A stretch of 64,000 nt of DNA from Streptomyces sp. ICBB 8177 (GCF_003144095.1 NZ_NSKH01000023.1:841611-905610), one strand, 5' to 3'. Positions 8,517 to 17,376 are shown, counted from the first letter of the stretch. Notes: generated by a model not told the origin, from the letters alone. Made by a program: numbers and translations.

Positions 8517-10373
8517 ATGAAGATCCCCGAAATCAACTGGACCCCGCCGCCCAAGGATCCCGGCAAGCCCGCTGACGTGTGGCGGATCCTGCGGCTCTTC
8601 CGTCCCTACCGCGGTCGGCTGGCCTTCGTGCTGCTGCTGGTCGCGGCCTCGTCGCTGGTCTCGGTCGCCTCGCCGTTCCTGCTGCGGGCGATCCTCGACA
8701 CCGCGATCCCGCAGGGCCGGGTCGGTCTGCTGAGCGTGCTCGCCCTGGGCATGATCGCGACCGCGGTCGTCACCAGCGTGTTCGGCGTGCTGCAGACGCT
8801 GATCTCGACCACCGTGGGCCAGCGCGTCATGCACGATCTGCGCACGGCCGTCTACGCGCGGTTGCAGCGCATGTCGCTCGCCTTCTTCACCCGTACGCGC
8901 ACCGGCGAGGTGCAGTCGCGCATCGCCAACGACATCGGCGGCATGCAGGCCACCGTCACCACGACCGCGACCTCCATCGTCTCCAACCTCACCAGCGTCG
9001 TCGCCTCCATCGTCGCCATGGTGGCGCTGGACTGGCGGCTGACCATCGCCTCCCTCCTGCTGCTGCCCGTCTTCGTCTGGATCAGCCGCCGCGTGGGCCA
9101 GGAGCGCCGCCGTATCACCACCCAGCAGCAGCGGCAGATGGCCGCGATGTCGGCCATCGTCAGCGAGTCGCTGTCGGTCAGCGGCATCCTGCTCGGCCGC
9201 ACGATGGGCCGCGCCGACTCCCTCACCAGCGCCTTCGAGGGCGAGTCGGAGCGACTGGTCGACCTGGAGGTGCGCTCCAACATGGCCGGGCGCTGGCGGA
9301 TGTCGACCATCAGCATCGTCATGGCCGCCATGCCCGCCCTGATCTACTGGGCCGCGGGCATCGCCCTGCACGTCGGCGGAGCGGCGATATCGATCGGCAC
9401 GCTGGTCGCGTTCGTCTCGCTCCAGCAGGGGCTGTTCCGGCCCACCGTCAGCCTGTTGCAGACCGGTGTGCAGGTGCAGACCTCGATAGCGCTCTTCCAG
9501 CGCATCTTCGAGTACCTGGACCTGCCCGTCGACATCACCGAACGCCCCGAGCCGGTGCGGCTGGAGAGGGTCCGCGGCGACGTGCGGTTCGAGGGCGTCG
9601 ACTTCTCCTACGCCCCCGCCTCCGGCGAGCCGACCCTCACCGGCATCGACCTGACCGTCCCCGCAGGGGGGAGCCTGGCGGTCGTCGGCGCCACCGGATC
9701 AGGTAAGAGCACCCTGAGCTACCTGGTCCCCAGGCTCTACGACGTGACCGGCGGACGGGTCAGCATCGACGGGGTGGACGTGCGGGACCTGGCGTTCGAC
9801 ACCCTGTCCTCGGCGGTCGGGGTGGTCTCCCAGGAGACCTACCTCTTCCACGCCTCCGTCGCGGAGAACCTGCGCTTCGCCAAGCCGGACGCCACCGACG
9901 CGGAACTCGTCGAGGCCGCCCGCGCCGCCCAGATCCACGACCACATCGCGGGCCTGCCGGACGGCTACGACACCGTGGTCGGCGAACGCGGCTACCGGTT
10001 CTCCGGCGGTGAGAAGCAACGGCTGGCCATCGCCCGCACCATCCTGCGCGATCCGCCGGTGCTCATCCTGGACGAGGCCACCAGCGCGCTGGACACCCGC
10101 ACCGAACTCGCGGTGCAGGACGCCATCGACGCGCTGGCCGCCGGGCGCACCACCATCACCATCGCCCACCGCTTGTCCACCGTCCGCGACGCCGACCAGA
10201 TCGTCGTCCTGGAAGCGGGCCGCATCGCGGAGCGCGGCACGCACGACGAACTCCTCGCCCTCGACGGCCGCTACGCCGCCCTGGTGCGCCGCGACGCCCG
10301 CATGACCGACGCGACGGCCGCGGACTCCGGCGACGGGGAGGCCCTGGCCGCCGCCGCCCGCCACGCCCGCTAG
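8517..10373 (+). CDS. ABC transporter, fused permease and ATPase (exporter)
   Basis: This 618-residue half-transporter has a six-helix membrane domain at about residues 25-330 and an ATPase domain after about 355. The ATPase has Walker A GATGSGKST, Q-loop SQETYLF, signature FSGGEKQ (in place of LSGGQ), Walker B VLILDEATSALD and the H-loop AHRLSTV. Such proteins dimerise to export drugs or lipids. The ATG at 8517 has AAGGAG a few bases upstream, which is better than an in-frame ATG-less start at 8424. The last bases (CTAG, 10370-10373) also encode the stop of the convergent gene. Confidence 0.93.
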   Translation: MKIPEINWTPPPKDPGKPADVWRILRLFRPYRGRLAFVLLLVAASSLVSVASPFLLRAILDTAIPQGRVGLLSVLALGMIATAVVTSVFGVLQTLISTTVGQRVMHDLRTAVYARLQRMSLAFFTRTRTGEVQSRIANDIGGMQATVTTTATSIVSNLTSVVASIVAMVALDWRLTIASLLLLPVFVWISRRVGQERRRITTQQQRQMAAMSAIVSESLSVSGILLGRTMGRADSLTSAFEGESERLVDLEVRSNMAGRWRMSTISIVMAAMPALIYWAAGIALHVGGAAISIGTLVAFVSLQQGLFRPTVSLLQTGVQVQTSIALFQRIFEYLDLPVDITERPEPVRLERVRGDVRFEGVDFSYAPASGEPTLTGIDLTVPAGGSLAVVGATGSGKSTLSYLVPRLYDVTGGRVSIDGVDVRDLAFDTLSSAVGVVSQETYLFHASVAENLRFAKPDATDAELVEAARAAQIHDHIAGLPDGYDTVVGERGYRFSGGEKQRLAIARTILRDPPVLILDEATSALDTRTELAVQDAIDALAAGRTTITIAHRLSTVRDADQIVVLEAGRIAERGTHDELLALDGRYAALVRRDARMTDATAADSGDGEALAAAARHAR

Positions 10374-10735
10374 GAGAACCTGCCGCCGAAGTACACCTGC
10401 GTCTCGGTGATCCGCCCGTCCCGCACCGTGCTCAACTCGACGTTGCGGTACCGCTCGCCGTCGCGCAGCACGTACTCGTACGCGAGGAACACCGTGCCGG
10501 GCCCCGCGGGCACCGCGTGCAGGACCCGCTGCTCGACGAAACGGCCGGCGGTCGGAAAGCATCGGCGGAAGAACTCCTCCTTGCCGATGTGGTCGTCCTG
10601 CGGGCTGGTGAACACGAAGTCGTCGGCGGTCAGCCGCTCCACCGCCGCGCGGTCCTGGGCCCGGTAGCCGGCCAGACAGGCCAGCACCACGTCGACGTCG
10701 GACCGGCTCGCACCGCCCGCGTCGTGGGTCGCCAC
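10370..10735 (-). CDS. SnoaL-like / nuclear transport factor 2 family protein
   Basis: This protein of about 121 residues has the NTF2-like cone fold pattern: an N-terminal helix (DVVLACLAGYRAQDRAAVER), the LTADDFVFTSP strand, then IGKEEFFRRCFP and a C-terminal sheet ending ITETQVYFGGRF. SnoaL-like proteins are small cyclases, isomerases or ligand-binding proteins, and the role cannot be read from the sequence. The start is uncertain: GTG at 10735 has GGGAGG eight bases upstream, while the GTG at 10744 would overlap that site. Its stop shares CTAG with the convergent ABC gene. Confidence 0.85.
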   Translation of the reverse strand: MATHDAGGASRSDVDVVLACLAGYRAQDRAAVERLTADDFVFTSPQDDHIGKEEFFRRCFPTAGRFVEQRVLHAVPAGPGTVFLAYEYVLRDGERYRNVELSTVRDGRITETQVYFGGRFS

Positions 10736-10871
10736 ACCTACCACCTCCCGCGCCCGGCACGGGAGTCGGGCCGCGGGGCCACGGTAGGCGGTGCGGAGCG
10801 ACCGGACACGGTGGAGCCGCCACGCCGATCACTATTGATCGCCAAGGGTCGGTTCGGGACTAAAATGGAAC

Positions 10872-10976
10872 CTGTCCCTCCGCACTACTCGACCGTATTG
10901 AATCCATGCCGCGACGTTGAATGTTCATGGGCATGGTGGGGGATGACCGTATTAACACACTGCACTCTGGGGACAG
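10872..10976 (+). promoter_or_regulatory. Repeat-rich promoter region of the terpene synthase
   Basis: Within 105 bp lie a direct repeat GACCGTATT (10891-10899 and 10945-10953), an inverted pair CCATGCC/GGCATGG (10904-10910 and 10930-10936), and an outer inverted pair CTGTCCC/GGGACAG (10872-10878 and 10970-10976). The region is AT-richer than its surroundings and ends 43 bp before the terpene synthase start. Confidence 0.4.
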
Positions 10977-11018
10977 TTGTGCCTCCGGAGCGCGGTGACA
11001 ACCGGTCAAGGAGTTGTG

Positions 11019-12164
11019 ATGATTGCCAGCAGGGCGCCTTCTCATCCGCCTGCCGTGGGGATCCCAACACTCTGGTGCCCGTTCCCCGCCCGGGTTAATC
11101 CCCGTGCCGCCGGGGTCGAGGAACACCTGATCGACTGGGCGAGGAGATTCGACCTCGTCCGCAGCCCCGAGGCGGAACGCCACCTGAGGGACTGCGGGTT
11201 CGGAAAGTTCGCCGCCGACGTGTACCCCAGGGCCGAACGCCTGCGGCTGGTCGCCGAATGGACCGTCTACAGCTGGATACTCGACGACCAGCTCGACGAG
11301 GGCCACGAGGACAACCGCGCCGCCGACACCTCCTCCCAGCAGGCCCTGTTCATCGAGGAACTCATCGCCCAGCTCACCCCCGAACCAGCCGCGGCCCCGA
11401 AGCCCGCCATGGCCCAAGGGCTCGCCATGGCCCCGGAACCCGCCGTGGCGGCACGGCCGGTCGCCCCGTACGGGCCGACGGCCCGGGCGGGCGGCCCCGC
11501 GGTCGCCGCCATCGCCGACCTGTGGCGGCGCACCGCCGGACCGATGTCCCGGGCCTGGCGTGAGCGGTTCGCCGCGCACTACCGCGACTATCTCGTCTTC
11601 AGCGTGATGCCGTTACCCCGTCAGCCAGGGGCGTACGGCACCGCGCCGGAGCTGACCGGGTTCGTGCGCAGGCGGCGGCTGTTCTCCGGCTGCGAGATGT
11701 TCTTCGACCTGAGCGAGGTCGCCAACGCGGCCGAGGTCCCGGCCGTCGTGGCGGACAGCGATCCTTACCGGGCGATCCGCCTGGCCGCCAACGACATCAT
11801 CACCTGGACCAACGACATCTACTCGGTGCGCAAGGAACTCGCCCGCGGCGATCACGACCACAACATCGTCGCGGTCCTGAAGGACATCACCGGCGACAGC
11901 TGGCAGGAGACCCTCGACCGGGTCGCCGGAATGATCGCCGAGTCCACCCGCGACTTCCTCCAGGCCTGCGAGGACCTGCGCGGCATGCGGTTCCTCTACG
12001 GGCTGGACGACGAGGCCTGGGGCAGGGTGGAGGACTCGCTCACCGATCTGGGCGCCTGGATCTCCGGCAGCCTCAACTGGCACCGCACCAGCCCCCGTTA
12101 CCAGGACGGCGGCTTCGGCCCGGCGGGACAGGCACCCGCCTACGTCGAACAGCACCTGTACTGA
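11019..12164 (+). CDS. Class I sesquiterpene-type terpene synthase
   Basis: This is a 381-residue cyclase of the microbial terpene synthase family. It ionises a prenyl diphosphate (probably farnesyl diphosphate) with three magnesium ions. The Asp-rich motif is WILDDQLDE (DD at residues 89-90). The NSE triad is NDIYSVRKE (265-273), followed by DHDHN. HRTSPRY near the end supplies the usual RY pair. An unusual Ala/Pro/Met-rich stretch of about 40 residues (119-160) is inserted between the Asp-rich helix and IADLWRR. AAGGAG precedes the ATG at 11019. It is convergent with the conservon P450 gene, a pairing that suggests co-function. The product cannot be predicted. Confidence 0.92.
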   Translation: MIASRAPSHPPAVGIPTLWCPFPARVNPRAAGVEEHLIDWARRFDLVRSPEAERHLRDCGFGKFAADVYPRAERLRLVAEWTVYSWILDDQLDEGHEDNRAADTSSQQALFIEELIAQLTPEPAAAPKPAMAQGLAMAPEPAVAARPVAPYGPTARAGGPAVAAIADLWRRTAGPMSRAWRERFAAHYRDYLVFSVMPLPRQPGAYGTAPELTGFVRRRRLFSGCEMFFDLSEVANAAEVPAVVADSDPYRAIRLAANDIITWTNDIYSVRKELARGDHDHNIVAVLKDITGDSWQETLDRVAGMIAESTRDFLQACEDLRGMRFLYGLDDEAWGRVEDSLTDLGAWISGSLNWHRTSPRYQDGGFGPAGQAPAYVEQHLY

Positions 12165-12226
12165 CCAGCACCTCTTCCCGTCGAGGCGAAGCTCCGACGC
12201 GGAAGGCGCAACCGGCCGTACGGGAC

Positions 12227-12251
12227 GTCCCGCCCTTTCCAGGGGCGGGAC
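12227..12251. terminator. Hairpin between terpene synthase and P450 genes
   Basis: GTCCCGCCC (12227-12235) pairs perfectly with GGGCGGGAC (12243-12251) across a 7-base loop. It lies in the 186 bp between convergent stops and could serve both genes. Confidence 0.55.
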
Positions 12252-12350
12252 CCGCGGCAGGCAGACCCGGGCGGGCCGTCCGCCCGCGCCCCGCACCCCC
12301 GCGCGCCGGCGCAACCCTCGCGCCCCGCTCCCCGGCGCGCCCCCCGCGCC

Positions 12351-13967
12351 TCACACCTCCCCGCGCCACCACCGCCCCAGCGCGCGCCACCACCGGCCCA
12401 CCGGACCGCCACGGTCCTGCGCACTGCCGCCCCCGCCCGGGCCGGTAGCGCCGGGCACCGGTTCCGGTGCCCGTTCCGGCAGCCGCTGCGGTGCCCGCCG
12501 TTCGGCGGCGGAAGCCGGGGCCGCCTCCTCGCGGGCCGCCGGGACGGACGCGGCGGCCGTCGCCACCCCCACCGACGCCGTGGCCACCGGATCCCCGAAG
12601 CCCGCCACCACGCCACCGGCCAGCGCGCCGTCGAGCGGCCCCGACTGCGTGGCCGTCGCGTTGCGCCACACCGACTCGGGGTGCGACGGCGACCTGGGCG
12701 GCGTGAACTCAAGCGGCAGCGACATCAGGCGCCGCGACAGCACGTTGTACTCCCAGCGCAACTCCTCCTCCGGGACCGCGAGCCGGGCGTCCGGCAGCCG
12801 CATCAGCAACGCGTCGATGCCCACCTCGGTGATCGCCCGGCCGATGTCCTGCCCCGGGCACTCGTGCGGGCCGCCGCTGAACGCCAGATGGGAACGGTTG
12901 CCGTGCATCGGCACGTTCAGGTCGGGGCGCACCACCGGGTCGCAGTTGGCCGCCGCGAGGCCCAGCACCAGCATGTCGCCCGCCTTGATGTGCTGACCGG
13001 CGAAGACCGTGTCCCCGGTGGCCCAGCGGCCGTAGACCCGGGCGAACGGCGGGTTGTCCCAGAGCACCTGCTCCACCGCGTTGGGCAGTGTCATGGAACC
13101 GCCCGCCAGCGACGAACGGAACCGCGGATCGGTCACCACCATCAGCAACGTGGTCGCGATCAGGTTCGCCGTCGTCTCGTACGAGGCGATCAGCACCATC
13201 CGCAGCTGCTCGACCGCCTCGTCGTCGTCGAGTTCCGCCGGGTGGGTCAGCAGCCAGGAGGCGAAGTCGTTGGCGGGCTCCGCCCGTTTGCGGTCCACCA
13301 GCTGACGCAACGTCTTGACCAGGTACTCGTTGGAGGCGAGCGCTGTCGGGGACGCCTGCATCATGTCCCGCGTGGCGTCCACCAGCCGCGGCCCGTACTC
13401 CTCCGGCATCCCCAGCAGCTGGGTCATCGTCAGCATCGGCAGGTGCTGGGCGAAGCGCTCCACGATGTCCACCAGGCCCTCGCCCGCGAACTCGTCGATC
13501 AACTGGTTGGCGAAACGCGTCACATGGCGGCGCATGCCGCGGCTGTCGAAGCGGTCCATGCTGTCGGTGACCGCCGCGCGCAGCCGCTCGTGCTCCTCGC
13601 CGTCGAGGAAGGAGCACATCGGCTGCCAGGTGACCACCGCCAGCAGCGGGGAGTCCGGCGGCACCCGCCCCTCGCGCATCTCCCGCCAGCGGCGCGAGTC
13701 GTGCGAGAAACGGGACGGGTTGCGCATCGCCTCCAGGTTCTCGCTGTGACCCAGCACGATCCAGGCCGGGAAGTCGCCCGGCACCAGGACCGGGGCCACC
13801 GCGCCGTACTCGGCGCGCAGTTTGGCGTACAGGCCGCGCGGGTCGGCGTCGGCCTCCGGTCCGTAGAGCCTGCGCAGCCCGTTGGGGCCGAGCCCGTGGG
13901 CCGGACAGCCGGGCGGCGGTCCGAGCAGTGAATCGAGGCGGGAGTTGTCCGGCTGGGAAGCGGTCAC
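12351..13967 (-). CDS. Conservon cytochrome P450, CYP157-like, with atypical K-helix
   Basis: This 538-residue P450 has I-helix ASYETTAN (about 261-268) and heme loop FSGGPHECPG with Cys370. The K-helix reads EQVLW (299-303), so the almost universal ExxR arginine is missing. This is the hallmark reported for the CYP157 family, which is typically encoded in Streptomyces conservons. A tail of about 108 residues after position 430 is Ala/Pro/Gly-rich and ends in two WWR motifs; it lies beyond the P450 fold. The gene is downstream of the GTPase (100 bp) and so occupies the cvnE position. Its substrate is unknown, and it may act in signalling or on the terpene next door. Confidence 0.9.
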   Translation of the reverse strand: MTASQPDNSRLDSLLGPPPGCPAHGLGPNGLRRLYGPEADADPRGLYAKLRAEYGAVAPVLVPGDFPAWIVLGHSENLEAMRNPSRFSHDSRRWREMREGRVPPDSPLLAVVTWQPMCSFLDGEEHERLRAAVTDSMDRFDSRGMRRHVTRFANQLIDEFAGEGLVDIVERFAQHLPMLTMTQLLGMPEEYGPRLVDATRDMMQASPTALASNEYLVKTLRQLVDRKRAEPANDFASWLLTHPAELDDDEAVEQLRMVLIASYETTANLIATTLLMVVTDPRFRSSLAGGSMTLPNAVEQVLWDNPPFARVYGRWATGDTVFAGQHIKAGDMLVLGLAAANCDPVVRPDLNVPMHGNRSHLAFSGGPHECPGQDIGRAITEVGIDALLMRLPDARLAVPEEELRWEYNVLSRRLMSLPLEFTPPRSPSHPESVWRNATATQSGPLDGALAGGVVAGFGDPVATASVGVATAAASVPAAREEAAPASAAERRAPQRLPERAPEPVPGATGPGGGGSAQDRGGPVGRWWRALGRWWRGEV

Positions 13968-14067
13968 GACGGCTCCGGTACGACGGGGTTCTCGGGATGG
14001 ACAGCGGGGTTCATGGGGGACGGGGGGGCAAGGGGCGGCGGGAGCCGTGCCACGGCTCCCGCCGCCT

Positions 14068-14706
14068 TCACGCGCCCGCCGGGTTCAGCGTCATCGCGTG
14101 CAGATACCGCATCAGCGTCATCAGCACGTCGCGGCTGGAGGCCCGCTTGCGTGCGTCGCAGTCCACGATCGGCACCTGTTCCGGCAGGTCCAGCGCCGCC
14201 CGCAACTCGTCGATCGGGTAGGACGGCGCGTCGGGGAAGGTGTTCATGGCGACCACGAACGGCACGCCGCGTTCCTCCAGGCGCCCGATCACGTCGAAGC
14301 TGACCTCGATGCGACGGGTGTCGACCAGCACCACGGCGCCCAACGCGCCTTCGAACAGCCCGTTCCACAGGAACCAGAAACGCTGCTGGCCCGGGGTGCC
14401 GAACAGGTACAGCACCAGCTCGCGGTTGATGCTGATGCGGCCGAAGTCCATCGCCACGGTCGTCGCGGTCTTGCGCTCGACCCCGGCGGTGTCGTCCACA
14501 CCGACACCGGCCTGGGTCATCGTCTCCTCGGTGGTCAGCGGCCTGATCTCGCTGACCGAGCCGACCAGGGTGGTCTTGCCGACGCCGAAGCCGCCCACGA
14601 TCACGATCTTCACCGCCGCGGCGGCGGACGACGGCAGCAGGTCCTCACTGCGCGGCCCTACGATCGTGCCGACTCCGTCGACCGGGTCAGAGCTTTTGAA
14701 GTCCAT
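14068..14706 (-). CDS. cvnD: Conservon Ras-like GTPase (CvnD)
   Basis: This 212-residue GTP/ATP-binding protein has P-loop GGFGVGKTT (residues 38-46), switch II LFGTPGQQRF, and NTFP in place of the classical NKxD specificity motif, as usual for MglA-like and CvnD proteins. CvnD cycles between nucleotide states under the kinase/roadblock complex at the membrane. Its start overlaps the DUF742 gene by 20 bases. The first 30 residues form a short extension before the G-domain. Confidence 0.93.
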   Translation of the reverse strand: MDFKSSDPVDGVGTIVGPRSEDLLPSSAAAAVKIVIVGGFGVGKTTLVGSVSEIRPLTTEETMTQAGVGVDDTAGVERKTATTVAMDFGRISINRELVLYLFGTPGQQRFWFLWNGLFEGALGAVVLVDTRRIEVSFDVIGRLEERGVPFVVAMNTFPDAPSYPIDELRAALDLPEQVPIVDCDARKRASSRDVLMTLMRYLHAMTLNPAGA

Positions 14707-15046
14707 ACATCACCGCCTCGATGATCGCTGGATCGGGGAGCTGCGCCGGCGGCACCAGCGAGCGTGCTTCCACCCGGTCTTCGGCCAGCAGGTCGTGGAC
14801 GAGCACGCTGACCATGCTGACCGGAAGATGTAAGTACGCGGAGATCTCGGCCACGGAGAGCGGTGAGCGGCACAGCCGCAACACGTTGGACTGCTCCGGC
14901 TCCATGCCCGGGGTGGGCCCGGAGCGGGAGACGATCAGTGTCACCAGGTCCAGCGGCGCCTTGTCGTCCGCGCCGCTGCGCCCCCGGGTGACCACGTACG
15001 GCCGTTCGGGCTCGCCGCTCTCCCACACCTGATCGGATTCGCTCAT
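14687..15046 (-). CDS. cvnC: DUF742 protein (CvnC)
   Basis: This 119-residue conservon component opens with the RPYVVTRGRS motif and has a winged-helix-like centre (CRSPLSVAEISAYLHLPVSM, VLVHDLLAEDRVEARSLV). CvnC takes part in the kinase/GTPase complex; its precise role is not established. It overlaps the roadblock gene by four bases (ATGA) and the GTPase gene by 20. It is the intact counterpart of the remnant at 959-1105. Confidence 0.94.
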   Translation of the reverse strand: MSESDQVWESGEPERPYVVTRGRSGADDKAPLDLVTLIVSRSGPTPGMEPEQSNVLRLCRSPLSVAEISAYLHLPVSMVSVLVHDLLAEDRVEARSLVPPAQLPDPAIIEAVMYGLQKL

Positions 15047-15450
15047 GTGACCTGCCCGTCATGGCGCGGCGGACTGCTCAGGTGCTCGCCGATCCGGGCC
15101 ACCAGGTCGCGCATCCGGTGGCCCATCAGCCCGGCGTCCACGCCCTCGTCGGCCAGCACCGCGAGGTACGCGCCCACGCCCGCCGCCATCAGGTAGAAGT
15201 AGCCGCCGTTGATCTCGATCACGACCAGCCGCATCCGGCCGTCGCTGTGTGGGAACTCCGCGCCCACCGCGGCGGCCAGGCTCTGCAGCCCGGCGCAGGC
15301 CGCGGCCAGCCGGTCCGCCGCGTCGGGCTCGCCGCCGAACTGGGCGATCCGCAAGCCGTCTGAGGACAGCACCACCACCTGGCGGGTCTGCGGGACGCTC
15401 TGCGCGAGGTCCTTGAGCATCCAGTCCATGTTGGCTCGCAACTGCATCAT
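15043..15450 (-). CDS. cvnB: Roadblock/LC7 protein (CvnB)
   Basis: This 135-residue roadblock domain fills the whole protein: the N-terminal helix MDWMLKDLAQSVPQTRQVVV, then LSSDGLRIAQ, and LVARIGEHL at the end. In conservons the CvnB protein couples the sensor kinase to the GTPase. It begins two bases after the kinase stop and overlaps the DUF742 start by four bases. It is one domain length, unlike the longer paralogue at 390-962. Confidence 0.95.
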   Translation of the reverse strand: MMQLRANMDWMLKDLAQSVPQTRQVVVLSSDGLRIAQFGGEPDAADRLAAACAGLQSLAAAVGAEFPHSDGRMRLVVIEINGGYFYLMAAGVGAYLAVLADEGVDAGLMGHRMRDLVARIGEHLSSPPRHDGQVT

Positions 15451-15452
15451 GG

Positions 15453-17087
15453 CTATTCACCCTTGTCCGACTCGTCCGACGACTCGTCGCTCTTGTCGCG
15501 CGCCTCACCCGGAGCCGGGCTCTCGCCGGCCACGGCGCTGGTGAAGGCGGCCAGCCACATACCGGGCTGTACGGGATCCTCGGACGGCTTCGGTGCCGCC
15601 GGGTCGGCCGACCGCGCCGAGGGCGGGGCGGCCGGGGTGTTCGGGGCGGAACCGGTCACAGGCCGCGCGTGGCCGCGGGTCATGACCCCCGGCACGCGGC
15701 GCCTGCGCTGCGGCAGCCCGTTGGCGGTGCGCTCGGTGACGATAGGGATGTCGTCCTCGAACGGCGGCGGGGGAGGCGGCTTGGGCACCGAGGTGCGCGC
15801 CGCCCGCGAGCCGGACCGCACGCCCGGGTGCTGCACCGGGCGCTGCGGGGTGCTGATCCGCGGCAGGGTGGTGCGCGGCGGGGCCTTCTCGGTGCGGGTG
15901 CCCGCGGAGACGGCGCCGATGCCGTGCGCCCGGCCGGGCGCGGGGGCGGTGGTGAGGTACTCGGACGGCACGATGAGCACCGCGCGCACCCCGCCGTACG
16001 CCGACGGGCGCAGGGCGACCTGGAACCCGTACAGCTGGCAGAGCCTGCCGACGACCGCGAGACCGAGTCGCGGGGTCTCGCCGAGGTCGTTGAGGTCGAT
16101 GCCCGCCTGGGCCTGCAACAGCAGGCGTTCGGCCCGCAGCCGCGCCTCCTCGCTGAGGCTCACGCCGCCGTCCTCGATCTCCACGGCGATGCCCGACTGC
16201 ACCTCGACCGCGGTCAGATGGACCATGGTCTGCGGCGGCGAGTAGCGGGTGGCGTTGTCGAGCAGCTCGGCCAGCGCGTGGATGAGCGGCTCGACGGCGG
16301 GGCCGACGATGGCGATCTCGGTGACCGAGTGCAGTTCGACCCGGGTGTAGTCGAGGATGCGGGACATCGCGCCGCGCAGCACGCTGAACAGCGGGACCGG
16401 CCTGCTCCACTGCCTGCCGGGCCGGGCGCCGCCGAGGACGGCGATGCTGTCGGCGAGGCGGCCGATGAGCGCGGTGCCGTGGTCGATGCGCAGCAGGTCG
16501 CCGAAGACCTCGGGGTCGGCGCCGTGCCGGTCCTCCATCTCCCGCAGGTCCTGGGCCTGTTGGTGGGTGATGGCCTGGACGCGGCGGGCGATGTTGACGA
16601 ACGCCCGCTGCGCGGAGTCGCGCTGGTCCTCCTCGGTGGAGACGATCTCCAGCACCTCGCGCAGCACCCTGCGGTGCGACGCGTTGAACGGGGTGCCGCT
16701 CGCCACCTCCTGGGTGGCCATCGACTCCAGCACGTCCAGCGGGCTCTCGCCCTTGCGCAGCCGGGTCAGGCCGATGGGCAGCAGCACCTCGGCGATCCGG
16801 GCGGTCTCCTCGTCGTGCCGGGCGAGGCGGCGGGCGATCGACTGCTCCTGCCGGTCGTACCTGCGCCGCAGGTCGGCCAGCGCCCGGTCGCGGCGCGACC
16901 CCACGACGCAGACCACGGCCACCACGGCCGTCGCGGCCCCGCCGCACCAGATCACCGGCGCGCGGGCCGCCGAAGTGGTCGTCGCCGCCACGACCGCGGT
17001 GCACGCGGCGACCGCGAGCGCGGGCAGTAACCAGGCGAGACCCGAGGCGGGCCGGGAGACTCCGGTTGACGATCCTCTACGAACCAT
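15453..17087 (-). CDS. cvnA: Conservon sensor histidine kinase-like protein (CvnA)
   Basis: This 544-residue membrane protein has two adjacent hydrophobic helices near residues 15-60 and almost no extracytoplasmic loop. A coiled helical region follows, then a GHKL ATPase with N-box ELLDNATRYSPP, a G1-like EDGGVSL and GLAVVGRLC. The last 170 residues are a disordered Pro/Arg/Ser-rich tail. No NIT-type sensor domain is present, so it may sense through the membrane or a partner. The ATG at 17087 has GAGG six bases upstream; an ATG at 17093 and longer frames lack a good site. It heads the cvnABCD-P450 operon. Confidence 0.92.
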   Translation of the reverse strand: MVRRGSSTGVSRPASGLAWLLPALAVAACTAVVAATTTSAARAPVIWCGGAATAVVAVVCVVGSRRDRALADLRRRYDRQEQSIARRLARHDEETARIAEVLLPIGLTRLRKGESPLDVLESMATQEVASGTPFNASHRRVLREVLEIVSTEEDQRDSAQRAFVNIARRVQAITHQQAQDLREMEDRHGADPEVFGDLLRIDHGTALIGRLADSIAVLGGARPGRQWSRPVPLFSVLRGAMSRILDYTRVELHSVTEIAIVGPAVEPLIHALAELLDNATRYSPPQTMVHLTAVEVQSGIAVEIEDGGVSLSEEARLRAERLLLQAQAGIDLNDLGETPRLGLAVVGRLCQLYGFQVALRPSAYGGVRAVLIVPSEYLTTAPAPGRAHGIGAVSAGTRTEKAPPRTTLPRISTPQRPVQHPGVRSGSRAARTSVPKPPPPPPFEDDIPIVTERTANGLPQRRRRVPGVMTRGHARPVTGSAPNTPAAPPSARSADPAAPKPSEDPVQPGMWLAAFTSAVAGESPAPGEARDKSDESSDESDKGE

Positions 17088-17376
17088 CAGCATCCTCAAA
17101 CCGTCGGCAGACAGGGAATCGGACCAGCGAAATTCAGCGTCAGGCGGAAGATCTTCGCAGGTCAGAGGACATGCGTTGACCAGGCGTAATTGCGACAACA
17201 CGCTGAGCCGCAAGTAGCATAGCCGTCCTCCGCTTGTGGCTGACGCATAATCACCTCGCTTGTGACAGCAGCCCATGGCGGTCCTGATTTTGCGGTACGG
17301 TGCCCCCCTTCAGGCCGCGTCCCAGCCCTCGTTCACCCGACGGAGTCGGACCCGAACTGGCTTGCCCCGAACATGA
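17088..17376 (-). promoter_or_regulatory. Upstream region of the conservon operon
   Basis: This is 289 bp without a gene. Read on the minus strand it holds a TATGCT -10-like hexamer (17221-17216). Just upstream is an 8-bp direct repeat CACAAGCG (complement of 17231-17238 and 17257-17264), spaced 26 bp. The repeat may be an activator site; no clear -35 is seen. Confidence 0.3.
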
